Positions 63,605 to 64,000 of a stretch of 64,000 bases of DNA are shown here, one piece after another; position 1 is the first letter of the stretch, and each line of letters opens with the position of its first letter. A model generated the notes under the pieces. The model worked only from the letters and a program-made list of their open reading frames with translations. It was not told the origin of the DNA and ran no database searches. Origin of the DNA: Ideonella aquatica (GTDB taxonomy: Bacteria; Pseudomonadota; Gammaproteobacteria; Burkholderiales; Burkholderiaceae_C); assembly GCF_018069755.1 (NCBI RefSeq), contig NZ_JAGQDE010000001.1, forward strand, positions 1-64,000. Direction: 5' to 3'. The position numbers and the translations under genes are program-made.

Positions 63605-64000
63605 TCAGTTCGAACCGAAGGGCCGCTGCTGTTCCAGCTGGTGGCCTTCGATCTCGCCGCGGTACTCCACCTTGCCGCGCAGACGGGCGCGCGGGTGGAT
63701 GTCGAGCAGCGCGTCGTACAGGGCATCGCCCAGCAGCGTGGCCGTGCCGGTGATCTCGAGCGACTTGCGCGCAATCACGGTGCCGCGCACCTTGCCTTCG
63801 ATCAGCACGTGATCGGCCTCGATCGTGGTCGACTCGATCACGCCGGTGGCGCCCACATGCACCGTGCCGCCGTTCTGGAAACTGATGTCGCCTTGCAGCA
63901 GGCCATCGACTTTCAGGCCCAGGTCCTGGCGCGAACTGAACGAGCCTTCAAAGACCGCGCCTTCAGCGATCAGGCTGGAAATGGCATTGAGCTGCTCGAC
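63605..64000 (-). CDS. Bactofilin (partial, 5' end beyond window)
   Basis: The minus-strand frame is open to the window edge and gives 131 C-terminal residues. It shows the right-handed beta-helix repeat of bactofilins: GAVFEGSFSSRQDLGLKVDG, LQGDISFQNGGTVHVG, GVIESTTIEADHVLIEGKVRGTV, LEITGTATLLGDALYDALLDIHPRARLRGKVEY. Bactofilins polymerise into filaments without nucleotide and organise envelope or chromosome structures. An internal ATG at 63862 would truncate the beta-helix and is not the start. Confidence 0.9.
   Translation of the reverse strand, partial: VEQLNAISSLIAEGAVFEGSFSSRQDLGLKVDGLLQGDISFQNGGTVHVGATGVIESTTIEADHVLIEGKVRGTVIARKSLEITGTATLLGDALYDALLDIHPRARLRGKVEYRGEIEGHQLEQQRPFGSN

Overview
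The window is a gene-dense, very GC-rich stretch of a bacterial chromosome. Gene content and order point to a betaproteobacterium of the order Burkholderiales, probably in the Leptothrix/Rubrivivax/Ideonella neighbourhood: argB next to a pyrimidine 5'-nucleotidase and slmA, hisI-hisE-DUF4870-HIT-tatABC, petABC-sspA-sspB, dusB-fis-purH, and a PHA-type phasin with a lysine/alanine-rich tail. That placement rests on remembered synteny and protein flavour; no database search was run.

Layout. 1-387 has no convincing gene but holds a long perfect inverted repeat and a hairpin. 0.4-6.5 kb: an S8 protease/FMN-protein/secreted-protein operon, a dienelactone hydrolase, a LysR regulator, a TauE exporter and DUF1841. 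6.5-12.5 kb (minus): ctpA, moeB-like, a LOG-family protein, then a three-gene glycan set (GT14-like transferase, pyruvyltransferase-like, sulfotransferase-like). 12.7-16.5 kb: two-component system, lpxC, small membrane protein. 16.4-23.4 kb: TetR regulator, AcrR-like operator and an RND tripartite efflux operon, then an SMR transporter. 23.4-30.2 kb: plsC-like, cdsA-like, ruvC, a second dienelactone hydrolase, arfB, purH, fis, dusB, YqaA-like. 30.3-38.6 kb: M32 carboxypeptidase, patatin, phasin, a two-domain fatty acyl-CoA reductase-like protein, CusF-like, argB, HAD nucleotidase, slmA. 38.7-48.5 kb: 5'-nucleotidase, DUF815 ATPase, Nudix, hisI, hisE, DUF4870, HIT, tatABC, HtrA-type protease, NIF3, pdxA, mscL. 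48.8-57.2 kb: cytochrome bc1 operon, sspA, sspB, tRNA-Thr, DUF721, M23 peptidase, secA. 57.2-62.2 kb: an accessory block. 62.3-64 kb: argJ and the end of a bactofilin gene.

The accessory block between secA and argJ is the best candidate for something undescribed. It has a TPR/winged-helix regulator-like gene facing away from a clostripain (C11)-like protease gene, whose catalytic His and Cys regions are separated by 14 exact PTLPGGG heptapeptides, followed by two small orphan genes, one with a C-terminal membrane helix. A 22-bp motif (19 of 22 identical) sits both in the divergent intergenic region and in front of the small genes, suggesting shared control.

A second window-wide signal: about ten genes begin 6-8 nt after a TACAAT/TACACT-like -10 hexamer and lack a usable Shine-Dalgarno sequence, which predicts leaderless or nearly leaderless mRNAs. 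Lipid-related genes recur through the window (lpxC, plsC-like, cdsA-like, patatin, phasin, acyl-CoA reductase), as do envelope and export functions (Tat, SecA, RND, HtrA, M23, glycan set).
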